A stretch of 64,000 nt of DNA from Psychrobacillus sp. OK032 (GTDB lineage: Bacteria; Bacillota; Bacilli; Bacillales_A; Planococcaceae). Made by a program: the position numbers and the translations under genes. The notes beneath the pieces are model-generated. The model was given only the letters and a program-made list of their open reading frames with translations, did no database searches and was not told the DNA's origin. Positions 52,391-63,201 of this stretch are shown here, in pieces. The first letter of the stretch is position 1, and the number at the start of each line of letters is the position of its first letter. The stretch lies in the NCBI RefSeq assembly GCF_900111345.1, contig NZ_FOGY01000001.1:682001-746000 (forward strand), given 5' to 3'.

Positions 52391-53245
52391 CTATTTCACC
52401 TCTTCCGATAATTCATTTATGTATCTCTCGACTGCATCTTGCCATTTTGGCATTGGGGTAAAACCACTATCTAATAACTTTTGTTTAGACATACGAGAAT
52501 TTTTAGGTCTAACTGCGCGAGTCGGGTATTCCTCTGTAGTAATTGCATTAACTTTGACTTCTATATTAGCTTGTCTAAAGATTTCTAGCGCAAATTCACT
52601 CCAAGAGCAAAATCCTTCGTTAGAAGCATGATATACTCCATACGCATCACTTTGGATGATATCCAATAATAGTTTTGATAAGTCAAATGTATAAGTTGGA
52701 GAACCTACTTGGTCAGCAACTACATTTATTTCATCTAGAGTTTCTGCCAAACGAAGCATTGTATTAACAAAGTTATTACCATTAGCACCAAAAACCCATG
52801 AAATACGTAAAATAAACCATTTATCCATAATTTGTTGAACTATTTTTTCACCTTCATATTTTGATAAGCCATAGTAACCAACTGGGGCGGGTACATCATT
52901 TTCTTTAAATGCTGTATTCCCTAAACCATCAAAAACATAATCAGTGCTAATGTACATTAACTTTGCGTTAATGTTGTGAGCTGCTTTAGTAATATTTTTA
53001 GTTCCTTCAACATTTACATTCCAGCAATTCTCTTTATCAATCTCAGCTTTATCTACTGCAGTATATGCAGCACAATGAATGATAGCATCAGGTTTCGTTT
53101 TATTTATAAAAAAAGAAACTTCTTTTTCGTTCGTAATATCCAAATCCTTGGAACCAACACCTACCATGTTAAGTCCATTTTTTATACCTTGTTCAACAAC
53201 ATCATAACCTAATTGACCTGTATAACCTGTAACTAATATTTTCAT
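52391..53245 (-). CDS. rmlD: dTDP-4-dehydrorhamnose reductase
   Basis: 284 residues from the ATG at 53245 (GGAGAG upstream), giving MKILVTGYTGQLG. NADPH loop, DYVFDGLGNTAFKE and YGLSKYEGEK are conserved. It is the last step of dTDP-L-rhamnose synthesis. An ATG five codons earlier lies inside the rmlC stop region and is less likely. Confidence 0.95.
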   Translation of the reverse strand: MKILVTGYTGQLGYDVVEQGIKNGLNMVGVGSKDLDITNEKEVSFFINKTKPDAIIHCAAYTAVDKAEIDKENCWNVNVEGTKNITKAAHNINAKLMYISTDYVFDGLGNTAFKENDVPAPVGYYGLSKYEGEKIVQQIMDKWFILRISWVFGANGNNFVNTMLRLAETLDEINVVADQVGSPTYTFDLSKLLLDIIQSDAYGVYHASNEGFCSWSEFALEIFRQANIEVKVNAITTEEYPTRAVRPKNSRMSKQKLLDSGFTPMPKWQDAVERYINELSEEVK

Positions 53246-53249
53246 AGAA

Positions 53250-53810
53250 TTACTCTCCATAAATGAAGTTATTTTCAGCTTCTTTTAGTAATGGGGCTTT
53301 ATCATCTTTTTCTGATAGGATAGGCACAATATCAATCGGCCACTCAATTCCAATTTCAGGGTCATTCCAAATAACGCCTCTGTCACACTCTTTTGCATAA
53401 GGTTCATCTACTTTATACTGAACTTCAACATCATCTGTTAACGTCATAAAACCATGTGCAAATCCTTTTGGAATTAATAATTGTTTTTTATTTTCTGCAG
53501 ACAATTTAATTCCAAACCATTCCCCATAAGTTGGGCTCCCTTTACGAATATCGACAGCAACATCATAAATTTCTCCCTTTGTGCAACGAACTAATTTCAT
53601 TTGGGCTTTAGGATTTAATTGATAATGTAGCCCTCTTAATGTTCCTTTAGATGCCGAAAATGACTGATTGTCTTGAACAAAAGTAACCACAATCCCAGCT
53701 TCTTTAAGAATTGTTTCATTGTAGGTTTCCATAAACCAGCCACGATGATCACCATATGCTGTTGGTTCTATAATTGTCACACCATTTATGCTTGTTTTTG
53801 TAAAATTCAA
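53250..53810 (-). CDS. rmlC: dTDP-4-dehydrorhamnose 3,5-epimerase
   Basis: 186 residues, cupin-like. [32 protein letters not shown] (with the catalytic His) and [21 protein letters not shown] fit RmlC. The start is TTG at 53810, overlapping the rmlA stop (TTGA), with GAGGAGG upstream: a coupled start. Confidence 0.95.
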   Translation of the reverse strand: MNFTKTSINGVTIIEPTAYGDHRGWFMETYNETILKEAGIVVTFVQDNQSFSASKGTLRGLHYQLNPKAQMKLVRCTKGEIYDVAVDIRKGSPTYGEWFGIKLSAENKKQLLIPKGFAHGFMTLTDDVEVQYKVDEPYAKECDRGVIWNDPEIGIEWPIDIVPILSEKDDKAPLLKEAENNFIYGE

Positions 53811-54709
53811 CCTATTACCTCCTCTTTTTGTATTTTTTCGATTTGTAGATTAGACAGACTAATTAGATATTGTCCATATTCATTTTTCTTTAATGGTTCT
53901 GCTAAGTCTAATAATTGTTTTTTAGTTATATAGCCTTTTCTGTATGCAATTTCTTCTATACAAGCTACTTTTAAGCTTTGACGCTTTTCAATGGTTTCAA
54001 TATAGGTTGATGCTTCAAGCAAAGATTCATGAGTCCCAGTATCCAACCAGGCAAAACCACGACCAAGTAATTCCACATTGAGATCATCTAATTCTAAATA
54101 AGCCTTATTTATATCTGTAATTTCTAGTTCACCACGACTTGACGGCTTGATCCGCTTAGCAAAATCCACGACCCTATTATCATAGAAGTATAATCCAGTT
54201 ATTGCATAAGTTGACTTTGGACATTTTGGCTTTTCTTCTATTGAGATTACTTTTCCAGCTTGATCAAACTCCACTACACCAAATCGCCCTGGATCTTTTA
54301 CATTATAACCAAATACAGTTGCACCTTTTTCATTAGATGCTGCATTTTCTAGTAGTTTAGTAAATCCATGACCATAAAAAATATTATCTCCCAGAATTAA
54401 TGCAACATTATCATCACCAATAAATTCCTCACCAATAAGAAAAGCTTGTGCTAAACCATCAGGGGAATCTTGTACCGCATAACTAATATTAATCCCAATA
54501 TCATGTCCATCCCCTAAAAGTTTTTCAAATCTTGGGGTATCTTGATGAGTAGAAATAATTAGTATATCTTTAATTCCTGCAAGCATTAGAACAGACAAAG
54601 AATAATAAATCATTGGTTTATCATATATAGGTAATAACTGTTTAGAAACAGATTTGGTTAATGGATACAATCTTGATCCACTTCCACCTGCTAAAATAAT
54701 ACCTTTCAT
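53807..54709 (-). CDS. rmlA: Glucose-1-phosphate thymidylyltransferase
   Basis: 300 residues from the ATG at 54709, with AGGAGGAG upstream. The signature [20 protein letters not shown] is at residues 8-27, and [18 protein letters not shown] follows. It is the first step of dTDP-rhamnose synthesis and the first gene of the rmlACDB-ugd-epimerase block. Confidence 0.95.
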   Translation of the reverse strand: MKGIILAGGSGSRLYPLTKSVSKQLLPIYDKPMIYYSLSVLMLAGIKDILIISTHQDTPRFEKLLGDGHDIGINISYAVQDSPDGLAQAFLIGEEFIGDDNVALILGDNIFYGHGFTKLLENAASNEKGATVFGYNVKDPGRFGVVEFDQAGKVISIEEKPKCPKSTYAITGLYFYDNRVVDFAKRIKPSSRGELEITDINKAYLELDDLNVELLGRGFAWLDTGTHESLLEASTYIETIEKRQSLKVACIEEIAYRKGYITKKQLLDLAEPLKKNEYGQYLISLSNLQIEKIQKEEVIG

Positions 54710-55054
54710 AAATTCATCTCCTCCTAGATAGATCACTTTAAGTTTATTCCCTAATTACATATTCGTTATTGTTTTATACAATAATCACTGCTCTTCCTTT
54801 TATATCTAATTTACTTATACTCTATAGAAAAATAAACTATTATATTTATCATAAGAATAGCAAAACCGGCTATAATTGTTTTATTATTTACTAATAATCT
54901 TTAATAATAGGTTTTTGGTAAACATTACATATTCCATTAAAAAGTAAATTGTATTATGGCAGAATAACGGCGAGTACTTATTAGTGTACAAGTCAAAATG
55001 ATTATCAAATCCAGTGAATATAATAATGAAATAGCCTCATAACATTGAACAATT
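54710..55054. other. Gap between flippase and rmlA, probable internal promoter
   Basis: About 345 very AT-rich bases with no frame or hairpin terminator. A promoter for the rml block is expected; several AT-rich -10-like words are present but no confident pair. Confidence 0.35.
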
Positions 55055-56332
55055 TTATGTTTGATGTTCAGGCTTCTTATTATATGTTAAATATATTAAT
55101 GCTAAACTTTTCAAAACTAACTGTACGCTAGCAGACAATACTAATGTATATGCAGCCCCCATTAGACCGTATATTGGTATTAATAAAATTGAACTAATTA
55201 ATCCTGATATTAACGATACGAAACTAATATACGGTTGTATTTTGAATGAACGTGTAGCTGTCATTCCATAACCTAAAACTGATCCTATATAATTAATCAT
55301 ACCTGCTAACATTATTATAAAAAATACATCCGAATTATTCGCATAATCTTCTTTATAGATTAAAGTCAATAACGGTTTGCCAAATAGTAATGATCCAACC
55401 ATGCCTATTACACCAATAAAAAATGCAATAAAAATCAACCTTAAAAGTAATATTGAAAATTTTTTTCTATTACCACTAGCGTAATCTTTTGCAAGTCTAG
55501 GTGTGGCTGATTGACCTAATGCGATGATTATTGTGTTTCCAGCTACAATCAAGTAAGCCATTGCAATGAAAAAACCCAGTTCTTCCACTCCAAAATAATA
55601 TTCTAAAAAATAGCGTGGGATGTTAGTGTTTAGTGATAAAATCAAAAATACAATTCCCAAAGGAAGGGATAGCTTAACTAAATTAAAAATTGATAAGAAA
55701 CGAAATTTAGGTTTAAAAGCTGTAAACTCCCTAGCATTTCTTATATCATAAAAAAGTAATACTAGAAGCCAAGAAAATACTAGCGCAAGTGTTCCATAAA
55801 TCAAATTTTTTGTAATTGAAATTACAATTACTAGTGTAATCAATGATAATATCCCTTTTAAAATCATTGAGATGGATATCCGATCCATAAGTTCATTTTT
55901 TTGCAATAATCCAAAGATAACATCACTTATAGACTCTATAATCTTTGAAATTGTTATTATTAATACTATTAATATTATTTCCAAAGGATACCCCACTACC
56001 ACTACTACTATAGTAATTAAAACTAAAGCTAGTAAGCAGGTTATTAACCTTAGTCCTAGGTAATCACTAAAATGATATAGCTCTTCTGTATCGGTTGATT
56101 GTACTGCACGTAATTGTAAATTTGTTAACATCATTATAGGTGCTGAAATTGCTAAAGCCAACGCAAACTTACCCATCATCTCCGGAGATCCAATTTTTGC
56201 CAACGCCACTAAAAGACCCCATTGGCATACAGCGTAGATAATATTACCAATTAAAGTCCAAGAGAAATTCTTTTTTAAAGACAATGGTTTTATTGTTGGT
56301 TTTTTTTTATTATAAAATTTAGCTTTTAACAT
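55055..56332 (-). CDS. Polysaccharide flippase (Wzx-like, MATE/MOP fold)
   Basis: 425 residues with about 12 membrane helices. NFSWTLIGNIIYAVCQWGLL at the N-terminus is typical of oligosaccharide translocases, as is the paired six-helix plan with a polar segment near residue 195. It would flip undecaprenyl-linked repeat units across the membrane. It is encoded next to the polymerase gene, as usual for Wzx/Wzy loci. Confidence 0.8.
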   Translation of the reverse strand: MLKAKFYNKKKPTIKPLSLKKNFSWTLIGNIIYAVCQWGLLVALAKIGSPEMMGKFALALAISAPIMMLTNLQLRAVQSTDTEELYHFSDYLGLRLITCLLALVLITIVVVVVGYPLEIILIVLIITISKIIESISDVIFGLLQKNELMDRISISMILKGILSLITLVIVISITKNLIYGTLALVFSWLLVLLFYDIRNAREFTAFKPKFRFLSIFNLVKLSLPLGIVFLILSLNTNIPRYFLEYYFGVEELGFFIAMAYLIVAGNTIIIALGQSATPRLAKDYASGNRKKFSILLLRLIFIAFFIGVIGMVGSLLFGKPLLTLIYKEDYANNSDVFFIIMLAGMINYIGSVLGYGMTATRSFKIQPYISFVSLISGLISSILLIPIYGLMGAAYTLVLSASVQLVLKSLALIYLTYNKKPEHQT

Positions 56333-56462
56333 ATAGGAACCACTCTTTTTATTAGTATTGGTTTAGAAGTATTTTAGAAATTTTCCAAGGAAAAATTGTA
56401 ATATTTATCCCTTAAGCTATTAATATCGTTTAATATTTTGTAAATAGAGTTAAATAACATTT

Positions 56463-57851
56463 CTAAGGTATTAATTGCGAATATTTTCGACTTTTTGATG
56501 ATGTCAATGCAAATAAAAAGTCAAGAAAATATATCATTAGAAAAATACCAACTATCCAAATTATTTCTGCTTGAGGAGAAGTAGAAAATATATTAAATAC
56601 CGATTGTATGATTAACGAATAAAACATTACACTTATAAAATCATCTTTGGTTTTTCTTTCTAATACTAATTTAATATACAATTTTTGTATTATATATCCT
56701 GTTAAAAGACCCATTACGATTACACCTATCCATCCAAAATTAAAGAAAGCCCAGCCATATGGCCCAGCAGGCATACCGTAGCTCGATACACCATTCAACT
56801 CATATGCTATCAGTACAGTATCATCAATAATTTCAGGTTTTCCATCCCAAAGAGTTCTTGGTATAGGTGCAAATATGATGTTGATAAATGGTTTTCCCAG
56901 TTGATATTCAATATTACCATTTAATATTGATCCTATCAGTGCCGGGACAATTTCAGACCTACCTGTAGCTTGAGCTGCATTTACTATTAGCTCCCATATA
57001 CCACCAAATGAAATAGTAGATTCACTCATTTTCCTCATAACACCAATAACTTCTACAAAGATTAAACCTATAGCAGCAAGTAATGATAACTTCCAAATTC
57101 TAATTTTCTCAACCCTGTAATGATATACCATCAAAAAAGGTAATATAGTCCCTAAAATAACATTTGCACGCCCACCAAAAAAAGTTAACATAATACTCGT
57201 AGCTATTAAAAATAATATTGCACACTTCTTATATCCTCCATAAAGTAATAGAAATGCTACGAAAATTCCTATACCAACAATATTTCTTAGATATCCTAGT
57301 CCAGAATAAGCTACTGTTGTATGTGTCATTGCATTTATCATGCCACTAATTCCACCAAGTAAAGACATTGAATATAGAAAACCTAAAACGACAGCTATAC
57401 CTAATATGATAGATACCCTAATTGGAGAATTTACCTTCGGAAAACTAAAATTGGTATCTTGTTTTTTTTTAATCTTAGAAGCCATAAGAAATCCATAGTA
57501 AACAAATATGTACCAACAAATAATTACAACTAAAGAATATATACTTAAATAGTTTACATCTGATCCTGACACCCAGGTTAACACTTTAGAATTAGTATTA
57601 CCAGATAAATCCTTATTTAAAAAATCTATTACAGCCAACAACATAGAAATAGATAATATAATAAAAGGGTGAAAGATATCTCTTACAAGAAATAAAGGAA
57701 ATACAATAATCAAAAGTGAAAAAAGTATTACCATCCCCACAGTTGTAATTGCTAAATTATAAATTTCCAAAAAAGAAACAGTGATAATTAATGAAGTTAG
57801 TAATGCTAATATTAATCTTAACAAATAATTTCTCTTTTTATTAATAATCAT
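56463..57851 (-). CDS. O-antigen/capsule repeat-unit polymerase (Wzy-like)
   Basis: 462 residues from the ATG at 57851 with AAGGTG upstream; an earlier ATG at 57896 would overlap the glycosyltransferase. It has about 12 membrane helices and a long loop at about 300-370 (ATGRSEIVPALIGSI, YGMPAGPYGWAFFNFGWIG), the arrangement of Wzy polymerases. Wzy proteins are poorly conserved, so the call rests on topology and locus position. Confidence 0.7.
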   Translation of the reverse strand: MIINKKRNYLLRLILALLTSLIITVSFLEIYNLAITTVGMVILFSLLIIVFPLFLVRDIFHPFIILSISMLLAVIDFLNKDLSGNTNSKVLTWVSGSDVNYLSIYSLVVIICWYIFVYYGFLMASKIKKKQDTNFSFPKVNSPIRVSIILGIAVVLGFLYSMSLLGGISGMINAMTHTTVAYSGLGYLRNIVGIGIFVAFLLLYGGYKKCAILFLIATSIMLTFFGGRANVILGTILPFLMVYHYRVEKIRIWKLSLLAAIGLIFVEVIGVMRKMSESTISFGGIWELIVNAAQATGRSEIVPALIGSILNGNIEYQLGKPFINIIFAPIPRTLWDGKPEIIDDTVLIAYELNGVSSYGMPAGPYGWAFFNFGWIGVIVMGLLTGYIIQKLYIKLVLERKTKDDFISVMFYSLIIQSVFNIFSTSPQAEIIWIVGIFLMIYFLDFLFALTSSKSRKYSQLIP

Positions 57852-57852
57852 T

Positions 57853-58968
57853 TCAACGCACCTTACTATTAATAACCTTAGTAAATAATTCTTCATATTC
57901 CTTCACTATTAAATTACTATTAAAATCTGAAGATCTCTTTAATCCCTGTTTAGAATACCATGAGCGCATCTCATCATTCTCTAACATGGCAATAATTTTT
58001 TTAGCGACTTCTTGAAAATTTTCTACTTCAGTTAATAAACCATATTTGTTGTCTTTAATTATTTCGAAAGGACCTGACTTACAATCAGTAACTACTACAG
58101 GAGTTCCTACGGCCATAGATTCCACAATTACATGCCCAAAACCTTCCCATTTTGAAGTTAAAACAAATAAGTCAGATGATTTTACATATTTTTGTGGATT
58201 TTCTTTAAAACCCAAAAATAAAACTTTATCCTCTATTCCTAAATTTACACATAATTCCTTTAACATCTTTTCTTGAGATCCTATGCCTAAAATAATTAGT
58301 TTTGCATTAATTTTCTCAAGAACTAAACTAAACGCTTTAATCAAAGTTGAGAAATCTTTTTGTTCTTCTAATCTTCCTACAGAAATTATTAATTTTTCAT
58401 TCTTGTTAATTTCTATATCTTCAACTATTTCATTCTTCAATATATTTATATTATCAATATCAACAGGATTGTATATAACTTTTATTTTATCTGTTTTAAT
58501 TTTGAAATTCTCAATTAGATCTTCACTTACACCTTGAGATAGGGCTACTACTTTATTTGAAGTATTATAGAATATCGTCGTTATAAATTTATTAAACTTT
58601 GTAACTTTTCCTGATTGGGTTCTATTATTAGCTTCTCTAATAATTACTGGAATACTCTTAAAACTTAAGATTTTGGCGAATAATACCATTAAGTTGTTAG
58701 GATTCATTGTAGTAAAAATTAAAGTTGGATTTTCTTCAATTATGCATTTTCTCAATCTAAATAAACAATTTCTTAATTTATTACAATATAAAAATTTTAT
58801 CTTAACTCTATCTGAAATTAAATCTATATAGACATTATTTTTATCATTACCGAGAACCAATACAATATCATAAATATCTGTATCTAATTTATTTATGATA
58901 TTTACAACTGTTCTTTCTGCCCCTCCACCATTTAATTGAAACAAAAAGACTAAGACCTTGATTTTCAT
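57853..58968 (-). CDS. Glycosyltransferase family 4 (GT-B)
   Basis: 371 residues from the ATG at 58968 with GGAGGG upstream. LNGGGAERTVVNII at the N-terminus, LISVGRLEEQKDFSTLIKAF, then VLTSKWEGFGHVIVESMAVG (the EX7E motif region) and PVVVTDCKSGP are typical of GT4 retaining transferases. The stop is followed one base later by the polymerase ATG. Donor and acceptor sugars are unknown. Confidence 0.85.
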   Translation of the reverse strand: MKIKVLVFLFQLNGGGAERTVVNIINKLDTDIYDIVLVLGNDKNNVYIDLISDRVKIKFLYCNKLRNCLFRLRKCIIEENPTLIFTTMNPNNLMVLFAKILSFKSIPVIIREANNRTQSGKVTKFNKFITTIFYNTSNKVVALSQGVSEDLIENFKIKTDKIKVIYNPVDIDNINILKNEIVEDIEINKNEKLIISVGRLEEQKDFSTLIKAFSLVLEKINAKLIILGIGSQEKMLKELCVNLGIEDKVLFLGFKENPQKYVKSSDLFVLTSKWEGFGHVIVESMAVGTPVVVTDCKSGPFEIIKDNKYGLLTEVENFQEVAKKIIAMLENDEMRSWYSKQGLKRSSDFNSNLIVKEYEELFTKVINSKVR

Positions 58969-59026
58969 AATGGTTCCCTCCAAACTAACACGCTAGTATT
59001 TATAACGATAAAAAATCTAAATATAC

Positions 59027-60178
59027 TTAGATTAAATCATTAATTTCTCTTTTTATATTTTCTTCAAATATATGACTGTCAAAAAACAGTTCAAATAATT
59101 TCCTTGAATTTATCTTCATTTTTAATATTTCTTCTTTATTTAATTCTGCAATTTCATCAATTAAATCTTGTAGCTCATTGCTAAAATAGTTAATACCAGC
59201 ATTATACTCGTTAATTAAATTCCAAGTATCCTCTTTAGTAGAATTAATTAGTGCTAGACCGTAATCCATGTAATCAAGGCTCTTATACGATAGACCTACC
59301 GAAGTTTCATCTTTAAATCCATTAAATCCGAAATCACAAATCTCCATTATCTTCGCTTTCTCGGACTCTTCGTAAATTTTCCCATAAAATGAATATGGTA
59401 TATTATTTTTCTTTAACTGTTTAGTCAACCAGTCTCGTTTTTCTCCATCTCCAATAATGTGCAATTTAAATGAAATTCCCTTATTAAGTAATCCTTTTCC
59501 AATATTAATTAATGTTTCAAAATCATAAATATGGCCGATAGAACCTAAATAAACTATATTTATGATACCTGTTTCAACTTGTAAAACTTTTCCTTCATTA
59601 ATTGCAGAATGTTTGGCTATATAAACAGTGCTTGTCTTTTTTAAATATTTTTCTTTTATTACTTTTTTGTAGTAATTACATTCAACTATTACTTTATCAG
59701 CATTTTCAATTGCAATATTTCTGAATTTTTTCCACAATGATAACCCTAAAAAATCAACTATTGGCTTTAATTTTTTATTTATTGGTATTGATTCTGGATG
59801 TAAATCTACTATATCAATCAAACACGGAATGCCTCTTTTTTTACATAATAAACTTGCAATATATGAACCAAGATTAGGAGGACATATAACATATACTGCA
59901 TCTGGCGACGCTTTTTTTATCAGTTTTACTGTATTTATACCAAAGCATACAGTAGAAACAATACGCATGATGGACATATTTCTTTTATATCCTGGTACAT
60001 GAATACTTTTAAAGTTCGAACCAGTGTATGTAATATGTTGCTTTGAGTAATGATCATAATCGGCATATATGACACTCGTTTCATAGTCATTTTTTAATGC
60101 CTTATAAACTGCATATGCTCGAACTGTGTTACTTAAACTAAAAACATAGGAGATTACTACTACCTTTTTTTTGTCCAT
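59027..60178 (-). CDS. Glycosyltransferase family 4-like
   Basis: 383 residues, GT-B fold. The N-domain has VYVICPPNLGSYIASLLC and CLIDIVDLHPESIPI, as in WbuB/amino-sugar transferases; the C-domain has IVYLGSIGHIYDFETLINIG and FKLHIIGDGEKRDWL. The usual EX7E region is weak (ETSVGLSYKSLDYMDYG). AT-rich coding, in the variable core of the locus. Confidence 0.75.
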   Translation of the reverse strand: MDKKKVVVISYVFSLSNTVRAYAVYKALKNDYETSVIYADYDHYSKQHITYTGSNFKSIHVPGYKRNMSIMRIVSTVCFGINTVKLIKKASPDAVYVICPPNLGSYIASLLCKKRGIPCLIDIVDLHPESIPINKKLKPIVDFLGLSLWKKFRNIAIENADKVIVECNYYKKVIKEKYLKKTSTVYIAKHSAINEGKVLQVETGIINIVYLGSIGHIYDFETLINIGKGLLNKGISFKLHIIGDGEKRDWLTKQLKKNNIPYSFYGKIYEESEKAKIMEICDFGFNGFKDETSVGLSYKSLDYMDYGLALINSTKEDTWNLINEYNAGINYFSNELQDLIDEIAELNKEEILKMKINSRKLFELFFDSHIFEENIKREINDLI

Positions 60179-60247
60179 TTTATACTCCTATCACAAAGAT
60201 ATATTATCAAAATTAAAACTTTAACGCATTTTACTAAACCTATCACT

Positions 60248-61468
60248 CTATTTTATTTTCGTTATTAAAGCAAGGTCATTTAATTTTGAATAGAATCTAT
60301 TTCTACGAGGTGTTAATACAGATTCTGAATATTCTTTCGCCTTATTGAAATTTTCTAAAGCTGCCTTTTCCCTTATACTTGGATTGTTTAATATATACTC
60401 AACTTTCTGCGCTAATAGTTGTGGCGAATTATATGGAGCTAAATATTTTTCATCAAGCAATTCAGGTATACCATCTACAGGACTAGATACACATGGTAAT
60501 TTATTTGCCATTGCTTCAATTAAAGATCTAGGTAGGCCTTCGGACATTGTTGGGAATAAAAACATATCCGATGTTACTAATTCTTTTTGAACCTCATTAT
60601 ATCCATATAAGCTACCTAGGAACTCAACATTTTCAATAATTCCTAGTCTTTTTGCATAATCTTTAAATTCTTCCATCAAACTACCAGATCCTATAAATTT
60701 AACGTTAACATCATACCCTGCCTTTAAAAGAATGTTCAATGTATCAATTACAGTAATATGACCTTTGGTTTTACCATCCATATAACCGGTATGACAAATA
60801 GTAAATGTTGCATTATGAGGATTTAAATACTTACCTTGGTAATAATCATTTTCCTTTAAGTTAATGGTAGAATAGACATCTTCAAAATATTCTTTTGATT
60901 CTCCATAAATTCTCGCATAACTTGGATACTCTTTCTGTAATGCATATTGAGTAACATAGGAAACTCCATTTGCATTCATACACACATTCTTAGCATGGTT
61001 AATCCATACTACTTTTATTAAACGATTTATTATACGAGTAAAAATATTATCATCTGAATTATCCTGCATTGCTGTTCGTGGATTTGCAACCATTTCTACA
61101 GCAAAAGGTTTTTTTTCTTTCTTTACTGCTGAAAATGAAAGAAAAGAAATAGGGCTTGGGGCTCTTAATAAGACTGCATCACATTCTCTAATTGCTTTTT
61201 TGAGAATCCTGTTTGAAGAAAAATACTTCAAGACCATCTCCTTAGGCCCTTTAAAATCAGCCAACTTTACAAAAGACACATTGTCTCCATCTACTCGTAA
61301 TCTTTTGTTTATAGGAGAATCCATAGTTTTAAATCTTCCACATACGACTACTTCTTCAAAAACATTTAAGTATCTTTTAATAAAATTGTAATCGACTACC
61401 CGTTCACAATATACTCCGCCCTCAGGGTCTTGATAAAATCGGTGTTCCAAAACAACAAGTAGTTTCAT
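60248..61468 (-). CDS. Glycosyltransferase family 4
   Basis: 406 residues. The C-domain is well conserved: ICHTGYMDGKTKGHITVIDTL, VKFIGSGSLMEEFKDYAKRLG and LFPTMSEGLPRSLIEAMANKLPCVSSPVDGIPELL in parts, with the EX7E-type pair. The N-domain carries GGVYCERVVDYNFIKRYL. AAAGGA precedes the ATG. It probably adds an internal sugar of the repeat unit. Confidence 0.85.
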   Translation of the reverse strand: MKLLVVLEHRFYQDPEGGVYCERVVDYNFIKRYLNVFEEVVVCGRFKTMDSPINKRLRVDGDNVSFVKLADFKGPKEMVLKYFSSNRILKKAIRECDAVLLRAPSPISFLSFSAVKKEKKPFAVEMVANPRTAMQDNSDDNIFTRIINRLIKVVWINHAKNVCMNANGVSYVTQYALQKEYPSYARIYGESKEYFEDVYSTINLKENDYYQGKYLNPHNATFTICHTGYMDGKTKGHITVIDTLNILLKAGYDVNVKFIGSGSLMEEFKDYAKRLGIIENVEFLGSLYGYNEVQKELVTSDMFLFPTMSEGLPRSLIEAMANKLPCVSSPVDGIPELLDEKYLAPYNSPQLLAQKVEYILNNPSIREKAALENFNKAKEYSESVLTPRRNRFYSKLNDLALITKIK

Positions 61469-61482
61469 TACATTAATTCCTT

Positions 61483-62688
61483 TCAGTAATTCTCTATTTC
61501 GAAATATATTTTTTGTTTTGCACTATTACAGATATTTGTGGCCTCGATTACTGTGTTAGCCTGAGAAATAACAAAACCTATTCTATCTCCACTGCTCTTC
61601 ACTTCTCCGACTGTATCCCCAATACCCTTAGTAAAATAAACTTCTTTTACTCCAGGCATCTCCTTCACTTTGTCTATTCCTCTTATATTTAGTATACGAC
61701 CTTTATCGGAATTAAAATATCGTATTGCAGAACCCCCGTTAAACTTCCTATCTAAATTCGGCTTTATTCCCATTGAAATATCAATACAGCATTTAACCAT
61801 GTCAATCCCCGTTGACAGTGGAACTAAATGTGTTGTAATATTGTCTCCCCCAAGTCTTGCTCCAAGCTCAACAATTTTTGGGCCTTGTTCTGTTATAATT
61901 ATTTCAGTATGCGAAGGTCCATTATTAATACCAACAGCTTTAACAGCTGCAATAGTAACAACCTCGATTTGTTTTTTTAGTTCATCAGAAATTGTTGCAG
62001 GTTGTGAATGTCCCATCTCTACAAATCTTGGTGCACCTGTCGTTAACTTATCTGTTATTGCTATAATGTGTACATTTCCTTCAAAACTCAAAGTTTCAAC
62101 GCTTACTTCTGGGCCATCCATAAATTCTTCGACTATTACTTCTCCATTACTTGAAAAATACTTGCTATTCTCATAAGCGGATTTAATTATTTCAATATTA
62201 CTTTTTTCTTCAATTAAAAATACTCCTTTACTACCTGAACTATCAACAGGCTTAACAATAACCTTTCCTTTTATTTTATGTATAGCATCATAAAAATTAA
62301 TGTAACTATTCACTTTAATAAATACTGGTACTGGAACGTTATACTCCTTTAAACATCCCCTCATTATCCACTTATCGGTAACTTTAATTGCGGTTTCTTC
62401 ACTAATACCAACAATATTTAATTCCTTCGAAACAGCTGCTACGGTCCTAATTGGCATATCTGTTGCTAGCGTCATAATGCAATCAATTTTATATTCCTTA
62501 GCAGCCGCAATAACTCTTGGTATATCTATTGTACTAATTTCTAAACAAATATCTGCACTTTCAAATCCAACAGCATTTTTATCCTTATCCACAGCTATAA
62601 CCTGAAAGCCCAGTTCTTTAGCTGTTTTTATAGCTGGTAACTGTAATACACTAGCTCCAAGAATCATAATTTTTTTGTTATTCACCAC
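61483..62688 (-). CDS. ATP-grasp family ligase
   Basis: 401 residues from a GTG start, with GGGTGAAA upstream. An N-terminal Rossmann-like domain (KIMILGASVLQLPAIKTAKE) precedes the ATP-grasp core: GKVIVKPVDSSGSKGVFLI, EFMDGPEVSVETLSFEG and KIVELGARLGGDNITTHLVPL. It resembles carboxylate-amine ligases of the PurK/CarB/biotin-carboxylase type found in capsule loci. It overlaps the acetyltransferase gene by 11 bases, so both may act on one sugar, for instance adding an amino acid or amide. The substrate is unknown. Confidence 0.75.
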   Translation of the reverse strand: MVNNKKIMILGASVLQLPAIKTAKELGFQVIAVDKDKNAVGFESADICLEISTIDIPRVIAAAKEYKIDCIMTLATDMPIRTVAAVSKELNIVGISEETAIKVTDKWIMRGCLKEYNVPVPVFIKVNSYINFYDAIHKIKGKVIVKPVDSSGSKGVFLIEEKSNIEIIKSAYENSKYFSSNGEVIVEEFMDGPEVSVETLSFEGNVHIIAITDKLTTGAPRFVEMGHSQPATISDELKKQIEVVTIAAVKAVGINNGPSHTEIIITEQGPKIVELGARLGGDNITTHLVPLSTGIDMVKCCIDISMGIKPNLDRKFNGGSAIRYFNSDKGRILNIRGIDKVKEMPGVKEVYFTKGIGDTVGEVKSSGDRIGFVISQANTVIEATNICNSAKQKIYFEIENY

Positions 62689-63199
62689 TATCTTTCACCC
62701 TACCCATTACAAGTACATTATGATATTTGCCGTCTTTATACCAATGTTCTTTTAGAACACCCTCTAAAATGTATCCACACTTTTCCAACATATTTCTAGA
62801 AGCAGTATTATATTCGAAAAGATATCCATATATCCTATGAACATTTAGTACTTCGAAGCAAAAATTAATGATTAGTGAAAATGCTTCTTGTCCTATACCT
62901 TTACCCTGGTTAACTTTTTCACCAATATATATAAATGGATAAGTTGTTCTATTTAATGGATCATAATCATTATTACCTACTAAACCAATAATCTGTTTTG
63001 TTTCTATACTTTGAATCGCAAATGTTTTATTATACTTATCTAATGCTTTCGATTTAAACCAAGTTTCATGTTCAATTTTAGTTACCGGGAATTTTGCTCC
63101 TGTAAACATTCTGATACTAGGATCATTAATCCACTTCAGGGTCAAGTCAAAGGAGTCTTCATCTAATGCAATAAGTTGTACTCTTTTACCAACTATCAA
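62678..63199 (-). CDS. RimJ/RimL-type GNAT acetyltransferase
   Basis: 173 residues from a TTG with GGGAGG upstream. IQSIETKQIIGLVGNNDYDP and FIYIGEKVNQGKGIGQEAFSL carry the acetyl-CoA loop (QGKGIG), and HRIYGYLFEYNTASRNMLEKCGY is the RimL C-motif. In this locus it could N-acetylate the amino sugar made by the DegT aminotransferase upstream. That is inference from position. Confidence 0.8.
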   Translation of the reverse strand: MIVGKRVQLIALDEDSFDLTLKWINDPSIRMFTGAKFPVTKIEHETWFKSKALDKYNKTFAIQSIETKQIIGLVGNNDYDPLNRTTYPFIYIGEKVNQGKGIGQEAFSLIINFCFEVLNVHRIYGYLFEYNTASRNMLEKCGYILEGVLKEHWYKDGKYHNVLVMGRVKDSGE

Positions 63200-63201
63200 A
63201 A

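Noticed and set aside
61670-62176. 168-codon plus-strand frame
   Set aside because: Antisense of the ATP-grasp gene; Ser/Ile-rich shadow translation.
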